A stretch of DNA of 64,000 bases, from positions 1 to 64,000 of the forward strand of contig NZ_BSPW01000077.1 of assembly GCF_030161235.1 (NCBI RefSeq), read 5' to 3'. Shown in pieces: positions 47,229 to 57,336 of the stretch. Positions within the stretch are counted from its first letter, which is position 1, and every line of letters starts with the position of its first letter. Position numbers and translations under genes: made by a program. Below the pieces are notes generated by a model, which saw only the letters and a program-made list of their open reading frames with translations, was not told the origin of the DNA and did not search any database. The stretch is from Vibrio zhanjiangensis. GTDB taxonomy: Bacteria > Pseudomonadota > Gammaproteobacteria > Enterobacterales > Vibrionaceae.

Positions 47229-48194
47229 TACAAACTGATCCATCAAGGCGACCATACGGCCGATCTCAGGTTTAGTCAGGGTGTCATTGGCACCCAAAGC
47301 TAATGCTTTCTCACGGTTATCATCACTCATCAATGAGGAAAACATGATGATCGGCATTTCTTTATAAACATCGGACTCACGTAATCTCTTAACTAAGTGC
47401 ATGCCATCCATACGCGGCATTTCAACGTCACTTACAACCGCATCAACTAATTCGCTCACCGCTATCTCTTCTTTTTTCGCGACTTCAGCAAGCTCCATCA
47501 ATTTCTCGTGCGCTTCGCCACCATCTTTACAGGCAATGATGTTATAACCCGCAGAGCTTAGCGTGTCCTGAATCAGGCTACGTATAAAGGCAGAGTCATC
47601 GACCACCATGATCGTTTTGGCGTTGCGTTTGGTCACCATTTTCTGATTAAGATCGACACTTCTATCTGCCGTAACATCATATTTTTCCATACTCAATTCT
47701 GGATTAATGTCTGCGATAATCTTTTCAAAATCGAGAATCATTATTAGGTTTTGATCTTTACGTACCACAGCAACGACACAATCTTGCTCACCTGCTTCAA
47801 GGAATTGGCTTGGCGATTCAACATCATTCCAAGATATCCTATGGATACGACTGATACTGTCGATCAAAAATCCATTGGTCATGCGGTTAAAGTCAGTAAC
47901 GATAACAAACTTCTTATCGATGTCCTGACTCGTCGGCACACCTAGCCAGCCTGCTAAATCGACAAGGGGAGTCAGTATATCTCGGGAAGAAAACACCCCT
48001 ATCATGTGTGGTTGAGCGTTCGGATAGTCTGACGTCTCAGGAACTTGAATAACTTCACGCACTTTGGCAACGTTAATGCCGTAATAACAGGTCTTTGTCG
48101 AGCCATCCGGCATCTGCTTTACCAAGTGAAACTCAATAATCTCAAGTTCATTGGTGCCACTTTCTGTAAGAATTGTACTGCTTGAAGTGCTCAT
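47220..48194 (-). CDS. cheV: Chemotaxis coupling protein CheV
   Basis: 324 residues. An N-terminal CheW-like domain (about 15-170: YYGINVAKVREVIQVPETSD, PHMIGVFSSRDILTPLVDL) joined to a C-terminal receiver domain (about 190-320: IMVVDDSAFIRSLIQDTLSS, phospho-acceptor Asp in VVSDVEMPRMDG, Lys in NDTLTKPEI). It couples chemoreceptors to CheA and its phosphorylation aids adaptation. Single gene with a possible flagellar sigma promoter. Confidence 0.95.
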   Translation of the reverse strand: MSTSSSTILTESGTNELEIIEFHLVKQMPDGSTKTCYYGINVAKVREVIQVPETSDYPNAQPHMIGVFSSRDILTPLVDLAGWLGVPTSQDIDKKFVIVTDFNRMTNGFLIDSISRIHRISWNDVESPSQFLEAGEQDCVVAVVRKDQNLIMILDFEKIIADINPELSMEKYDVTADRSVDLNQKMVTKRNAKTIMVVDDSAFIRSLIQDTLSSAGYNIIACKDGGEAHEKLMELAEVAKKEEIAVSELVDAVVSDVEMPRMDGMHLVKRLRESDVYKEMPIIMFSSLMSDDNREKALALGANDTLTKPEIGRMVALMDQFVLN

Positions 48195-48238
48195 AATGGG
48201 TTTTACTCATTCTCGGTATCAATTACACGTACGTTAGG

Positions 48239-48266
48239 GCATCGGCCCACGTAACTACCTTCTTTG
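48239..48266 (-). promoter_or_regulatory. Possible sigma-28 (FliA) promoter of cheV
   Basis: Minus strand CAAAGAAG (48259-48266), 12 nt, GCCGATGC (48239-48246), against the consensus TAAAGTTT-N11-GCCGATAA. The spacing is one too long and the -10 differs at the end. Placement 45 bp before cheV fits. The remaining gap to 48555 holds no gene I can see. Confidence 0.35.
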
Positions 48267-48555
48267 TGCTACCTCATCATTTACCCAGCAAATGTATAAG
48301 GTAAAAGTAAACTATCTCATCTATCACTATAAATACTAGAATAATTCTTCAATATCGTCGTAAGCTCCTGCCTTGCTCACACTATGATACGATAATTGCT
48401 TCCTCTCAAAGTATAAGCCCCGCTCGACAAACTTTCCTCAGCGACAAAATTCTGTTTATAAATTAAACGTTTATCTGTTAAGAATTTGCAGCTTTGCATT
48501 CAATTCTTCTGTATAAGTCCAACTCATCTCAACTAACAATAGGCCTCACTTTCAT

Positions 48556-49533
48556 CTAACGCGTCATTTTTTTCACGAACACCACCACAAACAACGCCAT
48601 CGTAAAACTGCCTAGAAAAGCTTCCAATGCGGCGATAAATCTCGCAAACCCAACCGGTGATATGTCGCCGTAACCAAGTGTTGTGAAGGTTACAACACTA
48701 AAATAGACAGAGTTTAAAAACTCAAACAAATAAAACTGCCAGCCGCTGAGATTTTCGTATATTGGATGAGCACCTGTCGTATCGAGGAAAAAGTAGGCTA
48801 AGGCACACATCAGGATCAAGAAGACGGAAAAGCCAACCACCCGCATAGGATCTTCTCCGTAGCCACAGAACAAATCAACCGTCTTGGACACAAACCGATT
48901 CATACTAAGTCTTGGCATCTGATAACGCCGAAAACGCATCTCTTTTTTAAAAAAGTCACCTGCCATATCAAACAAACCCTGCTTTTCACATTGTTTGCGA
49001 ATATTACGGCATACCTCTTCTGCTTCCTGGTATAAGGGAGCAACCCTATGATATTGGCGATCCTTTCGAGCTTCCCTCACCTGATCTTCTTGTTTTAGGT
49101 AGCGACCCCACTCAATATTTTCCAACTTAGCTCGCGCCAAATCAGCACCAAGCAAGTTACAATTATTCAGTTTGGCACAATGAAGGTTAGCGCCCATCAT
49201 CTTAGTTTTCATTAAAGATGAACCACGTAAATCTAGCCCAAAAAAGTGCGCATCTGTCAGGTCTGCTCGATAAAAATCTACATCACGGCATGAATACCCC
49301 TTCTTGCTACCGCGGTTCACTAAATTGATGTCTGCTAGGTTCGTTCTTGCCAACTGAAATCCGTCTAAAGGTTTACCTTCTGCGGCCCATTGTTCAACCT
49401 TGTCTTTTACGTCATCTTTGCTTTTATCGACTTTGGGATCATGCCAGTAACATAAACCAGACTCTCCACACGGTTGATCGCAGCTCCAGCCATCAGGATT
49501 TTGATAGCTGCATTGGCCTTGAGTCGATTCCAT
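48556..49533 (-). CDS. Pentapeptide-repeat two-TM potassium channel
   Basis: 325 residues. Residues 8-31 form a Cys-rich start (C8, C18, C22, C28, H31) that could bind zinc. Pentapeptide repeats follow (about 55-140: ADLTD, ANLHCAKL, ADLARAKLENI). A basic linker leads to two membrane helices (VVGFSVFLILMCALAYFFL and FIAALEAFLGSFTMALFVVV) with the pore between them carrying the selectivity filter TTLGYGD. It should be a K+ channel of the 2TM type in the inner membrane; the cytoplasmic N-terminus probably controls gating. Confidence 0.85.
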   Translation of the reverse strand: MESTQGQCSYQNPDGWSCDQPCGESGLCYWHDPKVDKSKDDVKDKVEQWAAEGKPLDGFQLARTNLADINLVNRGSKKGYSCRDVDFYRADLTDAHFFGLDLRGSSLMKTKMMGANLHCAKLNNCNLLGADLARAKLENIEWGRYLKQEDQVREARKDRQYHRVAPLYQEAEEVCRNIRKQCEKQGLFDMAGDFFKKEMRFRRYQMPRLSMNRFVSKTVDLFCGYGEDPMRVVGFSVFLILMCALAYFFLDTTGAHPIYENLSGWQFYLFEFLNSVYFSVVTFTTLGYGDISPVGFARFIAALEAFLGSFTMALFVVVFVKKMTR

Positions 49534-49626
49534 ATAAACTGCCTTGTAAACATCTCAGTAAATCGATCTTTACTGATAATACTAATTGTAGTGGTGACTC
49601 ATTCACTCGCAAATGATATTTACAAA

Positions 49627-50523
49627 TCAGTTAATAACTATTTGTTGTTTCAGCCAACTTTTAAACAACTGAGTATTGGGGGCGTCACAATGAGTAATAA
49701 TAAAATACCCCGCATTAGCACGAATTTCAGGAAAAGGCGCTATCAGCCTTTTCTCGCTAAGCTCGTTTTTTAACAACGCCTTACGGGCTAATGCCACCCC
49801 AATACCCGCTTCTGCTGCCGCCATCGCCATATCGGTTCTATTGAAGAAATGACCTCGGCGGACATCAAGGTCGATATGGTGTTGGTTTACCCAAAACTGC
49901 CACTCTTGTTCCTTCTTAGCCCCATGCCAAGGCATCGCATCGTGAAGCAAAGTGGCTCTTTGCCAAATCAAGTCTGGCTCGGAGACACCGATAGTACGAA
50001 TTTTTTGAAAGTAATCTGGACTCAATACAGGAAGGAGAAACTCTTCCATCAATAATTCAGTATTCGCCGTTTTGTAAGGCATTGGCCCATAGTCAATCGC
50101 AATATCAAAATCACGACAACCACTATCAACAAGCGCGCCTTCTGCAAAGATCTGCACCTGAATATCAGGATGAGTAGTCTGAAAATCATCCAAGCGCGGC
50201 ACCAACCATTTATAAGCAAGAGAGGGGGTCAGTTTAAGCCTTACCGGTTTGTTGTTCGCCTCTTTGCTCAATTGCTCAATGGTTTCTTCAATCGCAGTCA
50301 GGTGAGGCGATATGGATTCCACCAGCTTGTGGCCAAGGTTAGTTAAACGAATACCACGCGCATGGCGTTCAAAAACAATAAAACCAAGACGCTCTTCAAC
50401 CAATTGCAACTGCTGACTAATTGCACCTGTGGTGATATTTAGCCGATTCGCTGCGCTAGACAGACTTGGATGACGGGCCAAAATACTCACAAGGTGAATA
50501 CCATTTAAAACAGAAGAGTTCAC
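49627..50523 (-). CDS. LysR-family transcriptional regulator
   Basis: 298 residues. N-terminal winged helix-turn-helix (ARHPSLSSAANRLNITTGAISQQLQ), then a substrate-binding domain with VRLKLTPSLAYKWLVPRLDDFQ and FDIAIDYGPMPY, similar to GcvA-type regulators. It is divergent from dadA with 103 bp between starts, so it probably controls the dadA-agcS genes in response to an amino acid. Effector unknown. Confidence 0.92.
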   Translation of the reverse strand: MNSSVLNGIHLVSILARHPSLSSAANRLNITTGAISQQLQLVEERLGFIVFERHARGIRLTNLGHKLVESISPHLTAIEETIEQLSKEANNKPVRLKLTPSLAYKWLVPRLDDFQTTHPDIQVQIFAEGALVDSGCRDFDIAIDYGPMPYKTANTELLMEEFLLPVLSPDYFQKIRTIGVSEPDLIWQRATLLHDAMPWHGAKKEQEWQFWVNQHHIDLDVRRGHFFNRTDMAMAAAEAGIGVALARKALLKNELSEKRLIAPFPEIRANAGYFIITHCDAPNTQLFKSWLKQQIVIN

Positions 50524-50626
50524 AATAAGCCTTTAGTTTTTTTAAAAGGTAACGTTAATTTTTATCGATTGTCATACAAATGTAAATACACCAAAGTAGC
50601 GTAATGTCCTCAAGGAGAATCTGGCT

Positions 50627-51904
50627 ATGAAAGTGATTGTGTTAGGAAGTGGTGTCATCGGTCTAACAAGCGCATGGTATCTAAACCAAGCAGGTTGCGA
50701 TGTGACTGTCATAGATAGACAATCTCGCTCGGCACAAGAAACGAGCTTTGCCAACGCAGGACAAATATCCTATGGCTATTCATCTCCTTGGGCTGCGCCT
50801 GGAATACCCCTCAAAGCAATAAGATGGTTGATAGAAAAACATGCACCACTCAAGATAAAGCCGAGTCTCAGCCCTGACTTATTGCTCTGGTCGAGCCAAA
50901 TGCTCCACCAATGCACCCTAGAAAGATATCGTATCAACAAAGCGCGCATGCTGCATATCTCGCTGCATAGCCGAAAGTGTTTAGAAAAATTAAATGAAGA
51001 ACATCAGATAAATTATCAAGGTAGAAGTCTAGGAACCTTGCAAGTGTTTCGCACAGAAAAGCAACTTAAGGCCGTCGAAAAAGATATCTCACTCCTTAAA
51101 GAAAGTGATACTCGTTATCAAGTGTTTGATCGCTCAGAATGCCTCAAACAAGAGCCGGGCCTTGCGAATATGCAAGGAACACTTGCTGGTGGCTTATATC
51201 TTCCAGATGATCAGACGGGCGACTGCTATTTATTTTGCCAACAACTGCAAAGTATGGCTCAAAAGGCTGGCGTTACTTTTATGTTTGGTACCCATGTTCA
51301 GAAGCTCAACCTTGATAAACGAAACATTCATAGTGTTGAAACGTCCCAAGGCAATCTAACGGCAGACAAATTTATCGTTGCACTCGGAAGCTACTCAAAA
51401 CGCCTATTAGCACCTCTTGGGATCGACCTTCCTATTTATCCAGTAAAAGGGTATTCGCTCACTTTGCCGGTAATCAGTGATGAACATGCGCCGCACTCCA
51501 CCATAATGGATGAGAGTTACAAAGTTGCGGTCACTCGATTCAATAACAGAATACGTGTCGCAGGCACCGCAGAGCTCGCTGGGTTTGATCCCTCTCTACC
51601 CGAAAAACGACTATCGACCCTAAACCACGTGGTTTCAAACTTATTCCCCAACGGCACTGACCTATCAAAAGCTGAATATTGGAGTGGATTTCGACCAATG
51701 ACGCCGGATGGCACACCCATTATAGGTCAAACGTCGATTGAAAATTTGTATACCAATACAGGACATGGCACCTTAGGCTGGACGATGGCCTGTGGCTCAG
51801 CCGATATACTCACTCAAATGATGACTCAGCCGCCAAGCAGCCAATACAAACACCTTAATTTGCATCGATATACAGACAAGATAAATGAACATTCTCACAT
51901 TTAA
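50627..51904 (+). CDS. dadA: D-amino acid dehydrogenase DadA-like
   Basis: 425 residues. N-terminal FAD-binding VLGSGVIGLTSAWYLNQAG; then ETSFANAGQISYGYSSPWAAPG, typical of DadA; C-terminal GFRPMTPDGTPIIGQT and NTGHGTLGWTMACGSAD. It oxidises D-amino acids, chiefly D-alanine, to keto acids and passes electrons to the respiratory chain at the inner membrane. AAGGAG lies upstream of the ATG. Next to an AGCS alanine symporter. Confidence 0.9.
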   Translation: MKVIVLGSGVIGLTSAWYLNQAGCDVTVIDRQSRSAQETSFANAGQISYGYSSPWAAPGIPLKAIRWLIEKHAPLKIKPSLSPDLLLWSSQMLHQCTLERYRINKARMLHISLHSRKCLEKLNEEHQINYQGRSLGTLQVFRTEKQLKAVEKDISLLKESDTRYQVFDRSECLKQEPGLANMQGTLAGGLYLPDDQTGDCYLFCQQLQSMAQKAGVTFMFGTHVQKLNLDKRNIHSVETSQGNLTADKFIVALGSYSKRLLAPLGIDLPIYPVKGYSLTLPVISDEHAPHSTIMDESYKVAVTRFNNRIRVAGTAELAGFDPSLPEKRLSTLNHVVSNLFPNGTDLSKAEYWSGFRPMTPDGTPIIGQTSIENLYTNTGHGTLGWTMACGSADILTQMMTQPPSSQYKHLNLHRYTDKINEHSHI

Positions 51905-52210
51905 CCGAACCAAACCTGTTAATCAAATGTTTCACAGCTAACCAAGACGATCATTGCCTTTGGTTTGTTCGTCTCTAACCCCATCAAAAATACCAGCACA
52001 CACAAGGCCGCATAAGCATATCAATGGGCACAAAACACCCTATTTTTATTCCGATACTGACTCCTTGAGTGGCTTAGCGTTTATTCATTGTTTTGTGTTT
52101 GAGTTCACGCAAACCAACTTTACCAGCCAAAAAATTTAACAATAGAGTTACAAAAAGGTTAATATCCAGAGCAGAAAACCACCAATCAAAATAATACAGG
52201 GAAAATACTT
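51905..52210. other. 306-bp gap between dadA and agcS
   Basis: No ORF or strong terminator was seen, so dadA and agcS could be co-transcribed or agcS could have its own promoter here. AACAGGG-like sequence precedes the agcS ATG. I looked for a glycine riboswitch, common before AGCS genes in Vibrio, and did not see its conserved core. Confidence 0.45.
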
Positions 52211-53749
52211 ATGCAGTCATTAGTTGATTTTCTGAATGGAATTATCTGGAGCCCAGCACTGATTTATCTTTGCTTGGGCGCGGGGTTGTTCTACTCAATC
52301 ATGACGCGATTTGTCCAAATTCGCCATTTTGGCGAGATGTGGCGACTTCTCCTTTCAGGAAAAAGCTCAACAAAAGGGATCTCATCCTTTCAAGCTCTTG
52401 CCGTATCCTTATCTGGACGCGTGGGTACAGGAAACATTGCCGGCGTTGCCGCGGCTATTGGGTTTGGCGGCCCAGGCGCTGTATTTTGGATGTGGGTTGT
52501 GGCATTTTTTGGCGCTGCGACCGCATACGCAGAATCAACCCTAGCTCAAATATACAAAGAGGAAGATAACGGCGAGTTTCGTGGTGGTCCAGCCTATTAC
52601 ATCGAAAAAGCTATGGGTCAACAATGGTATGCTTGGGTCTTTGCCATCGCAACTATTCTCGCCTGTGGATTTTTGCTACCTGGTGTACAATCAAATAGCA
52701 TCGGTAATGCTGTCGAAGGGGCTTTTGGCTCAGGAGGCATGGTCGAAACCGCAATAGGAACTTTTAGCTTTGCCAAAATCTTTACTGGTACCGTTATCTC
52801 GGTGATTCTGGCATTCATCATTTTTGGCGGTGTAAAACGAATTGCTAACTTCACTCAAATTGTGGTTCCTTTCATGGCGCTGGCGTACATAATCACTGCA
52901 TTTGTGATTATCTTACTCAACGTCGATCAAATACCTACAGTGTTCTCTATGATCATTGGCGATGCCTTTACTCCTATGGCTGGAGCAGGAGCTGCAATTG
53001 GTTGGGGAGTTAAGCGCGGTGTGTATTCCAACGAAGCAGGACAAGGAACAGGGCCTCATGCAGCAGCAGCAGCCAGCGTCGATCACCCAGCACAACAAGG
53101 TCTGGTGCAGTCATTTTCAATCTATATTGATACCTTGCTAGTGTGCTCTGCAACCGCCTTTATGATCATTATCACAGGGGCATACAATGTACACGGAGCA
53201 GAAGGCTTCATCGTACAGAATGTTGCTGCCGACATTGCAGCCAATGGACCGATGTTTACTCAATTGGCGATTGAAAGCGTCCTTCCGGGTATAGGAAAAC
53301 CATTTATTGCGGTTGCTCTATTCTTCTTCGCCTTTACAACAATTCTTGCCTATTACTACATCGCTGAAACAAATGTGGCCTATATCCGTCGTCACATCAA
53401 AGTTAATGGATTGATGTTCCTATTGAAAGTGGCGATGATCGCCGTTGTGTTCTACGGTACAGTTAAGACTGCCAATTTAGCATGGGCGATGGGTGATGTT
53501 GGGGTTGGCCTAATGGCATGGCTAAACATCGTTGGTATTCTGATCATTTTCTTTATGGCAAAGCCTGCGTTAAAAGCGTTGCGTGACTATGAGGAACAGC
53601 AAAAGCAAGGTGTAACAGAATACACATTCAACCCTGTAAAACTTGGTATTAAAGGGGCTGATTATTGGGAAGGTAAATATCGTCGTAAGACGGGTAAAGA
53701 GCCTACAGCAGAAGTCGAGTCCGAACCGGTAGAGCAGCCCTCTACCTAA
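52211..53749 (+). CDS. AGCS-family sodium:alanine/glycine symporter
   Basis: 512 residues, about eleven hydrophobic segments. Family signatures: FQALAVSLSGRVGTGNIAGVA near residue 65 and IGWGVKRGVYSNEAGQGTGP near 265. It imports alanine or glycine with Na+ across the inner membrane. Following dadA, it probably supplies D- or L-alanine for catabolism. The C-terminus is a charged cytoplasmic tail (RRKTGKEPTAEVESE). Confidence 0.93.
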   Translation: MQSLVDFLNGIIWSPALIYLCLGAGLFYSIMTRFVQIRHFGEMWRLLLSGKSSTKGISSFQALAVSLSGRVGTGNIAGVAAAIGFGGPGAVFWMWVVAFFGAATAYAESTLAQIYKEEDNGEFRGGPAYYIEKAMGQQWYAWVFAIATILACGFLLPGVQSNSIGNAVEGAFGSGGMVETAIGTFSFAKIFTGTVISVILAFIIFGGVKRIANFTQIVVPFMALAYIITAFVIILLNVDQIPTVFSMIIGDAFTPMAGAGAAIGWGVKRGVYSNEAGQGTGPHAAAAASVDHPAQQGLVQSFSIYIDTLLVCSATAFMIIITGAYNVHGAEGFIVQNVAADIAANGPMFTQLAIESVLPGIGKPFIAVALFFFAFTTILAYYYIAETNVAYIRRHIKVNGLMFLLKVAMIAVVFYGTVKTANLAWAMGDVGVGLMAWLNIVGILIIFFMAKPALKALRDYEEQQKQGVTEYTFNPVKLGIKGADYWEGKYRRKTGKEPTAEVESEPVEQPST

Positions 53750-53781
53750 GGACAAAAAAATTAAGATAAAAAGCAGTGGTG

Positions 53782-53810
53782 AAAGGGGTTAGCAATACGC
53801 TAACCCCTTT
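53782..53810. terminator. Bidirectional terminator agcS/chitinase
   Basis: 12-bp stem AAAGGGGTTAGC / GCTAACCCCTTT with a 5-nt loop, then ATATTTTG, between convergent genes. Confidence 0.85.
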
Positions 53811-53828
53811 ATATTTTGAGCCTTAACA

Positions 53829-55430
53829 CTATGGACACTGTATTTCATCCCAGAACCAATTTGACCTAAGCGGGGTATCCCAAACCCCAGGAGCATTTTT
53901 AGCCATAAAACACTTTCCATTATGGATCACTTTATCGCCATTACTCACTTGAGTAACGCCTTCTTGCCAAGGTATCAAGTCATCAGGATTCGGCTGTGTC
54001 GGTCCGTCAGATATCGCTTGCCAAGGGCCTCCTAAATCTGGTCTATCGCCTTTTGTCCACCACTTAGCTTTATAAACCGTTTCTTTATAAGTCACTTCGT
54101 CACCGGCCACATATTCTTTGTTTACATTCCACTCTTTGCCTTTGCTAGGATCTGGCTGCTCAAGCTGGTCAACAATACGAACTTCCGGCCACTGAGCGTG
54201 AGACTGATAGAAATTAGTGACACATTTTTCATAATCACCTTCGACAAGCGCTGAATATGCAGTTTGAAAACCCACTAAATCACACTCAAATGAATAGCCC
54301 TCTGGACGATCAGGATAATATTTCCAGTTGCCATCCCAATTGGTGTAAAGAACATCCTTTGCACCATCAAGGTTTAGACTTCCATAAGGTGTTTGCTGCC
54401 AACATGTGTCCTTCTCATCCAGCTCACGAGTGACCTGATAATAATCGGACAATCCCTGCCAATATTTAATTCGATTAACTGGCTGTCCTTTGTCCTTATT
54501 CTGCGCCCCGCACTCAATGCCACCATTAATAATATTGATCGTGGTACCAAACCCATAACCAATTCCCGCATCAACTTCTCGCTGAGATGGCTGCCAAGTT
54601 CGGTCAATCACATGTAACATGGCGGGTTTTGGGGCTTGTGGGGTGAGAAAAAACCAAATTGCTGAAGCCAAGTTGAGCCATGAATCTGCCACTAGGCTGG
54701 GATTGTTAAGTAAAACGGCCGCATCACCGTCAAACATCACCTCAGAGAAGGCACCATAATTAAAGTGGTAGGATAACTGCTTTGCTCCTCGCCCAAAATA
54801 TCCCTGCTCAGCACCACATGGCCATTTTTTGTTTTGCCAATTATTCTCTCCACACCCCGTGATATAACCAATATCACCTTCAGACCAACCCATTTCTCGA
54901 ACATGAACCAAGGCTTGCTGCCACTCCTCTAGACCAAGTGGGTTATCAGAAATATTATCCTTTGCGATATGGCCACCCGTTTCCTGAGCAAAATGAGCAA
55001 ATGCGGTGACGATTGAGCGCTTGCAAATTGCATCCGAATCCCGGCCATCAGAATATTGCCCACAGAAGGCGGGAAACTTACCGATTGCTCGCAAAAAGCG
55101 AGTATAGGAATATTCGGGGGCTGCCATATGTGTGAGAAAGTCCCACTCTTGTTTCGTAAATACTCGCTCTGCTCGCTTAACATTACTCGGGTTAGTGTCT
55201 AACCCAGGACTTATCGCTTCAACAATAGTGTTAGGGGCCGTTCTAAGTGCTTGAGACCACACTTGGTACATGGGGTTTGCGGTTTTTGCGTCCTCAACCT
55301 CTTGGATATCCGTTCGCTTGATAACATATCCATTCGGATTGAGAGGATCAGGCTGAATATTCATTGCAATCCCGCTTGGAGAGATGGCGGAGATAAACAG
55401 CGTCGCTATCAGGTAATTTGCTTTTCTCAT
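53829..55430 (-). CDS. Secreted GH19 chitinase with carbohydrate-binding modules
   Basis: 533 residues from the Met at 55430 (AAGGAAAAG upstream); the signal peptide MRKANYLIATLFISAISPSG starts there, so the longer frame to 55478 is rejected. A GH19 catalytic domain (about 70-410) has ITAFAHFAQETGGH-like residues with catalytic Glu, YFGRGAKQLSYHFNYGAFS and GFGTTINIINGGIECG. The C-terminus has two CBM5/12-like tryptophan-rich modules (WNVNKEYVAGDEVTYKETVYKAKWWT; WQEGVTQVSNGDKVIHNGKCF). It cleaves chitin outside the cell, a common Vibrio trait. Confidence 0.92.
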   Translation of the reverse strand: MRKANYLIATLFISAISPSGIAMNIQPDPLNPNGYVIKRTDIQEVEDAKTANPMYQVWSQALRTAPNTIVEAISPGLDTNPSNVKRAERVFTKQEWDFLTHMAAPEYSYTRFLRAIGKFPAFCGQYSDGRDSDAICKRSIVTAFAHFAQETGGHIAKDNISDNPLGLEEWQQALVHVREMGWSEGDIGYITGCGENNWQNKKWPCGAEQGYFGRGAKQLSYHFNYGAFSEVMFDGDAAVLLNNPSLVADSWLNLASAIWFFLTPQAPKPAMLHVIDRTWQPSQREVDAGIGYGFGTTINIINGGIECGAQNKDKGQPVNRIKYWQGLSDYYQVTRELDEKDTCWQQTPYGSLNLDGAKDVLYTNWDGNWKYYPDRPEGYSFECDLVGFQTAYSALVEGDYEKCVTNFYQSHAQWPEVRIVDQLEQPDPSKGKEWNVNKEYVAGDEVTYKETVYKAKWWTKGDRPDLGGPWQAISDGPTQPNPDDLIPWQEGVTQVSNGDKVIHNGKCFMAKNAPGVWDTPLRSNWFWDEIQCP

Positions 55431-55636
55431 CACACTTTTCCTTGTCGTAGGGAGCAAGAAAAGGTTAGAAAAAGCCACACAAATATTCAGTGCCCAGTCA
55501 TGAAGCGAATCTTAAGTTGCGAGTGACTTTGAGGTAATAGGAAGCAAACCAGCCCTAGAGGCCGACAAAAATGCCAAATGGCTTCAAAAATGTTCTCGTG
55601 CAAATGAGGCGAGAAAAATTAGTCCAAAAAACAAAA

Positions 55637-55657
55637 AAGCCAGCATTAAGCTGGCTT
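55637..55657 (-). terminator. guaA terminator
   Basis: AAGCCAGC / GCTGGCTT stem, 5-nt loop, then TTTTGTTTTTT on the minus strand, 20 bp after guaA. Confidence 0.88.
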
Positions 55658-55676
55658 ATAAAAAATTAGCGGACAA

Positions 55677-57230
55677 TTATTCCCATTCAATGGTCGCGGG
55701 TGGTTTTCCAGAAATATCGTAAACCACGCGCGAGATACCATCAATTTCGTTGATAATACGGTTAGAGACCTTACCTAAGAAATCGTATGGCAGATGAGCC
55801 CAATGCGCGGTCATAAAGTCGATGGTTTCGACTGCTCGCAAAGAGACCACCCAATCGTATTTACGGCCATCACCCATGACCCCAACAGAGCGAACTGGCA
55901 AAAATACCGTAAAGGCTTGAGAAACTTTGTGGTATAGGTCTGCCGCATGAAGCTCTTCAATAAAAATCGCATCCGCTCGACGCAGTAAATCACAATATTC
56001 TTTCTTCACTTCCCCAAGCACTCGAACGCCAAGACCTGGGCCTGGGAAAGGATGACGATAAAGCATGTCATAAGGGAGACCAAGCTCTAGACCAATCTTG
56101 CGCACTTCGTCTTTAAATAGCTCACGAAGCGGTTCAACTAGGCCCATTTCCATATCATCGGGTAAACCACCCACATTGTGGTGTGATTTAATTACATGTG
56201 CTTTACCTGTCTTAGACGCAGCAGATTCAATCACATCAGGATAAATAGTACCTTGCGCTAACCATTTAGCATTCTTCAGTTTCTTCGATTCTTCATCAAA
56301 GACATCGACAAACACATGACCTATGGTCTTGCGTTTATCTTCTGGGTCTGACTTACCTTCAAGCGCCGACAAAAAGCGCTCTTCAGCATCAACTTTGATG
56401 ATGTTAAGACCAAACTTATCGCCAAACATGTCCATGACTTGTTGGCCTTCATTGAGTCGAAGCAGGCCATTGTCAACAAATACGCAAGTCAGCTTGTCAC
56501 CAATGGCACGATGAACCAACATAGCAACAACCGAAGAGTCAACACCACCGGATAGACCAAGAATCACTTCATCACCGCCGACTTGCTCTTTAATGCGCGC
56601 AACGGCATCTTCGATGATCGATTCTGAAGTCCAAAGACGCTCACAGCCACAAACGCCAAGTACGAAGTTCTCTAGCATCTGTAGACCATTTTTGGTGTGC
56701 GTGACTTCGGGATGAAATTGCACGCCAAAGTACTTCTTGTCTTCATTGGCCATTGCTGCATAAGGGCAAGTGTCGGTTTCACCGACCTTAACGAAACCCT
56801 CAGGGATCTCGACCACTTTATCACCATGGCTCATCCAAACGTCTTGCGTTGCTTCAAGATCCTTAAAGATAGAAGACTCACCAGAAACCTCTACTGCAGC
56901 ATAACCGAATTCACGTTCGTTTGACGTAGAGACCTTACCACCTAACTGTTCAGCCATGGTTTGCATTCCGTAGCAAACACCAAGCAAAGGTACACCAGAA
57001 TCAAATACATATTGAGGAGCACGAGGCGAATTGTCTTCGGTAACACTTTCTGGACCACCAGATAGTATGATGCCATTCGGATTGAACTCACGAATATCAG
57101 CTTCATCCACATCCCAGCTCCAAAGCTCACAATAAACGCCTATTTCACGAACACGGCGAGCGACAAGTTGGGTGTACTGAGAACCGAAGTCCAAGATCAG
57201 AATACGTTGGTCATGGATATTTTTAGTCAT
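55677..57230 (-). CDS. guaA: GMP synthase (glutamine-hydrolysing)
   Basis: 517 residues from [16 protein letters not shown] at 57230; the longer frame to 57275 would run back into the hairpin. A class I glutaminase domain has the nucleophile in LLGVCYGMQ and His in [11 protein letters not shown]; the ATP-pyrophosphatase domain has [15 protein letters not shown]; the dimerisation domain ends [10 protein letters not shown]. It converts XMP to GMP. It follows guaB, 106 bp away. Confidence 0.97.
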   Translation of the reverse strand: MTKNIHDQRILILDFGSQYTQLVARRVREIGVYCELWSWDVDEADIREFNPNGIILSGGPESVTEDNSPRAPQYVFDSGVPLLGVCYGMQTMAEQLGGKVSTSNEREFGYAAVEVSGESSIFKDLEATQDVWMSHGDKVVEIPEGFVKVGETDTCPYAAMANEDKKYFGVQFHPEVTHTKNGLQMLENFVLGVCGCERLWTSESIIEDAVARIKEQVGGDEVILGLSGGVDSSVVAMLVHRAIGDKLTCVFVDNGLLRLNEGQQVMDMFGDKFGLNIIKVDAEERFLSALEGKSDPEDKRKTIGHVFVDVFDEESKKLKNAKWLAQGTIYPDVIESAASKTGKAHVIKSHHNVGGLPDDMEMGLVEPLRELFKDEVRKIGLELGLPYDMLYRHPFPGPGLGVRVLGEVKKEYCDLLRRADAIFIEELHAADLYHKVSQAFTVFLPVRSVGVMGDGRKYDWVVSLRAVETIDFMTAHWAHLPYDFLGKVSNRIINEIDGISRVVYDISGKPPATIEWE

Positions 57231-57263
57231 TTTGAGCGGTCTTATAAACTTTGTTATTAAAAC

Positions 57264-57285
57264 AGAGGCGAGCATACTCGCCTCT
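57264..57285 (-). terminator. Hairpin between guaB and guaA
   Basis: AGAGGCGAG / CTCGCCTCT 9-bp stem, 4-nt loop, then GTTTTAATAA on the minus strand. It can act as a partial terminator that lowers guaA relative to guaB, or as an mRNA-stability element. Confidence 0.6.
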
Positions 57286-57336
57286 TATTGATGCATTAAA
57301 CAAGGGCTAACATTTAGGGAATGATGTTTGTAACTA

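Noticed and set aside
51905-52210. Glycine riboswitch before the AGCS symporter
   Set aside because: The conserved aptamer core is not visible; only AT-rich sequence is present.
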